A DNA stretch of 42,677 nt from the NCBI GenBank assembly GCA_902533035.1, contig CACAKI010000006.1:1-42677 (forward strand), given 5' to 3'. Below are positions 41,911-42,677 of the stretch, piece by piece (the stretch's first letter is position 1; each line of letters starts with the position of its first letter). The notes below the pieces were generated by a model. It had not been told where the DNA came from. It saw only the letters and a list, made by a program, of their open reading frames with translations, and did no database searches. The DNA is from an uncultured Bacteroidota bacterium. GTDB taxonomy: Bacteria; Bacteroidota; Bacteroidia; Flavobacteriales; TMED113. The position numbers and the translations under genes are program-made.

Positions 41911-42677
41911 ATGGGACACCATCATAAAGAAAACTTTTTTTCAAAATATATTTTTAGCATGGATCATAAAATGATCTCTAAACAATTTCTTATTACAGGA
42001 ATGTTTATGGGGGTTGTTGCTATGGTTTTATCAGCATTATTTAGAATGCAATTAGCTAATCCGGGATCTAAAAACCCAATATTAGAATTTTTGTTAGGCT
42101 CTAACTATGTGACTGAAGCAGGCGCAATGACACCAGATGCTTATTTAGCTCTTGTTACCATACATGGTACTATTATGGTATTTTTTGTTTTAACTGGAGG
42201 TTTAAGTGGAACGTTTGCTAATTTATTAATACCATTACAGGTTGGAGCTAGAGATATGGCTTCTGGGTTTTTAAATATGCTTTCCTATTGGTTTTTCTTT
42301 TTATCTAGTGTGGTAATGATAGCTTCTTTTTTTGTAACAGGTGGTCCTGCAAGTTCTGGTTGGACAATTTACCCACCTCTTAGCGCAATGGAATTAGCCA
42401 TAGATGGTTCAGGTTTAGGTATGGATTTATGGTTAATAAGTATGACACTTTTTATAGTATCTTCATTACTTGGGGGGCTTAATTATGTTGTGACTATTTT
42501 AAATTTAAGAACTAAAGGTATGTCTATGACAAGGATGCCACTTACAATGTGGGCTATTTTGGTTACTGCTATTTTGGGTGTTTTATCTTTTCCTGTATTA
42601 CTTTCAGCGGCTTTATTATTAGTTTTTGATAGAACGATGGGGACGAGTTTTTATTTGTCAGATATTATGTTAGCAGA
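41911..42677 (+). CDS. coxA: Cytochrome c oxidase subunit I, N-terminal 255 residues (cut by window edge)
   Basis: Heme-copper oxidase catalytic subunit; the frame runs open from ATG 41911 to the edge. The start MGHHHKENFFSKYIFSMDHKMISKQF is typical of Bacteroidota CoxA. The first heme-a ligand His lies in LVTIHGTIMVFF, followed by FANLLIPLQVGARDMA and SSGWTIYPPLSA, all standard subunit I segments. About six helices are visible. The CuB site lies beyond the window. Last visible gene of the act-cox cluster. Confidence 0.95.
   Translation, partial: MGHHHKENFFSKYIFSMDHKMISKQFLITGMFMGVVAMVLSALFRMQLANPGSKNPILEFLLGSNYVTEAGAMTPDAYLALVTIHGTIMVFFVLTGGLSGTFANLLIPLQVGARDMASGFLNMLSYWFFFLSSVVMIASFFVTGGPASSGWTIYPPLSAMELAIDGSGLGMDLWLISMTLFIVSSLLGGLNYVVTILNLRTKGMSMTRMPLTMWAILVTAILGVLSFPVLLSAALLLVFDRTMGTSFYLSDIMLA

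Noticed and set aside
1-42677. CRISPR array, prophage, transposon or defence island
   Set aside because: No regularly spaced repeats, no transposase, integrase or phage proteins and no terminal inverted repeats were found; composition looks uniform and the gene content is core.

Overview
The window is a gene-dense, visibly AT-rich stretch of core chromosome from a member of the Bacteroidota, most likely a marine-type Flavobacteriales with a streamlined genome. The evidence is gldD and gldE (gliding-motility/type IX secretion associated genes) directly behind ssb and mutY, the alternative complex III cluster (actABCDEF) running into coxB-coxA, DUF4286 next to rsmA, a DUF2723 membrane giant, a DUF6588-type protein, and promoters of the Bacteroidota type (TTG, about 19 nt, TAnnTTTG). 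I see no Shine-Dalgarno logic at starts, which is usual for the phylum. No insertion sequence, prophage, CRISPR array or clear foreign island is visible.

Layout. (1) 1-8816, minus strand: a tight run serS > TPR protein > DUF4286 > rsmA > mgtE > 2-hydroxyacid dehydrogenase > DUF6588 protein > fbp > mfd (cut by the window edge), with gaps from -11 to +19 nt. (2) 8924-9586, minus: rplU-rpmA with a clear promoter. (3) 9639-11751: a divergent metal locus. merC points left; a secreted HMA protein with a Cys-rich tail and then heme A synthase ctaA point right. A 25-bp dyad covers the merC -33 box. (4) 11726-15174, minus: mutY > ssb > gldE > gldD. (5) 15232-17227, plus: an HU-type protein, a 30-residue very basic protein, and an RNase E/G family enzyme. 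(6) 17204-18454, minus: an MFS transporter. (7) 18533-23679, plus: prfB, an ArsC-family protein, fumC, then a TauE/SafE permease coupled to an MBL-rhodanese protein (likely sulfur/persulfide handling). (8) 23674-27723, minus: DUF2723 protein. (9) 27817-31775, plus: tRNA-Gln(TTG), nusA, infB, with a terminator-like hairpin in the nusA leader. (10) 31772-32173, minus: a small SPOR-like protein. (11) 32307 to the right edge, plus: actABCDEF-coxB-coxA, which together form a quinol-to-oxygen respiratory chain.

How it works together. Electrons from menaquinol enter ACIII (ActB Fe-S clusters, ActC/ActF membrane subunits, ActA/ActE c-hemes) and pass to the cytochrome oxidase (CoxB CuA, CoxA). CtaA supplies heme A for that oxidase. 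The neighbouring HMA protein and MerC suggest metal-responsive control. A second 25-bp dyad with the same 12-1-12 architecture stands before the act-cox cluster, which may link respiration to a Fur-superfamily regulator.

Most of the window is ordinary conserved housekeeping DNA. I see no unambiguous new multi-gene system. The strongest leads are regulatory or small: the nusA leader hairpin, the two dyads, the 30-residue basic protein, the Cys-rich HMA tail, and the fact that all four convergent gene pairs overlap at their 3' ends.
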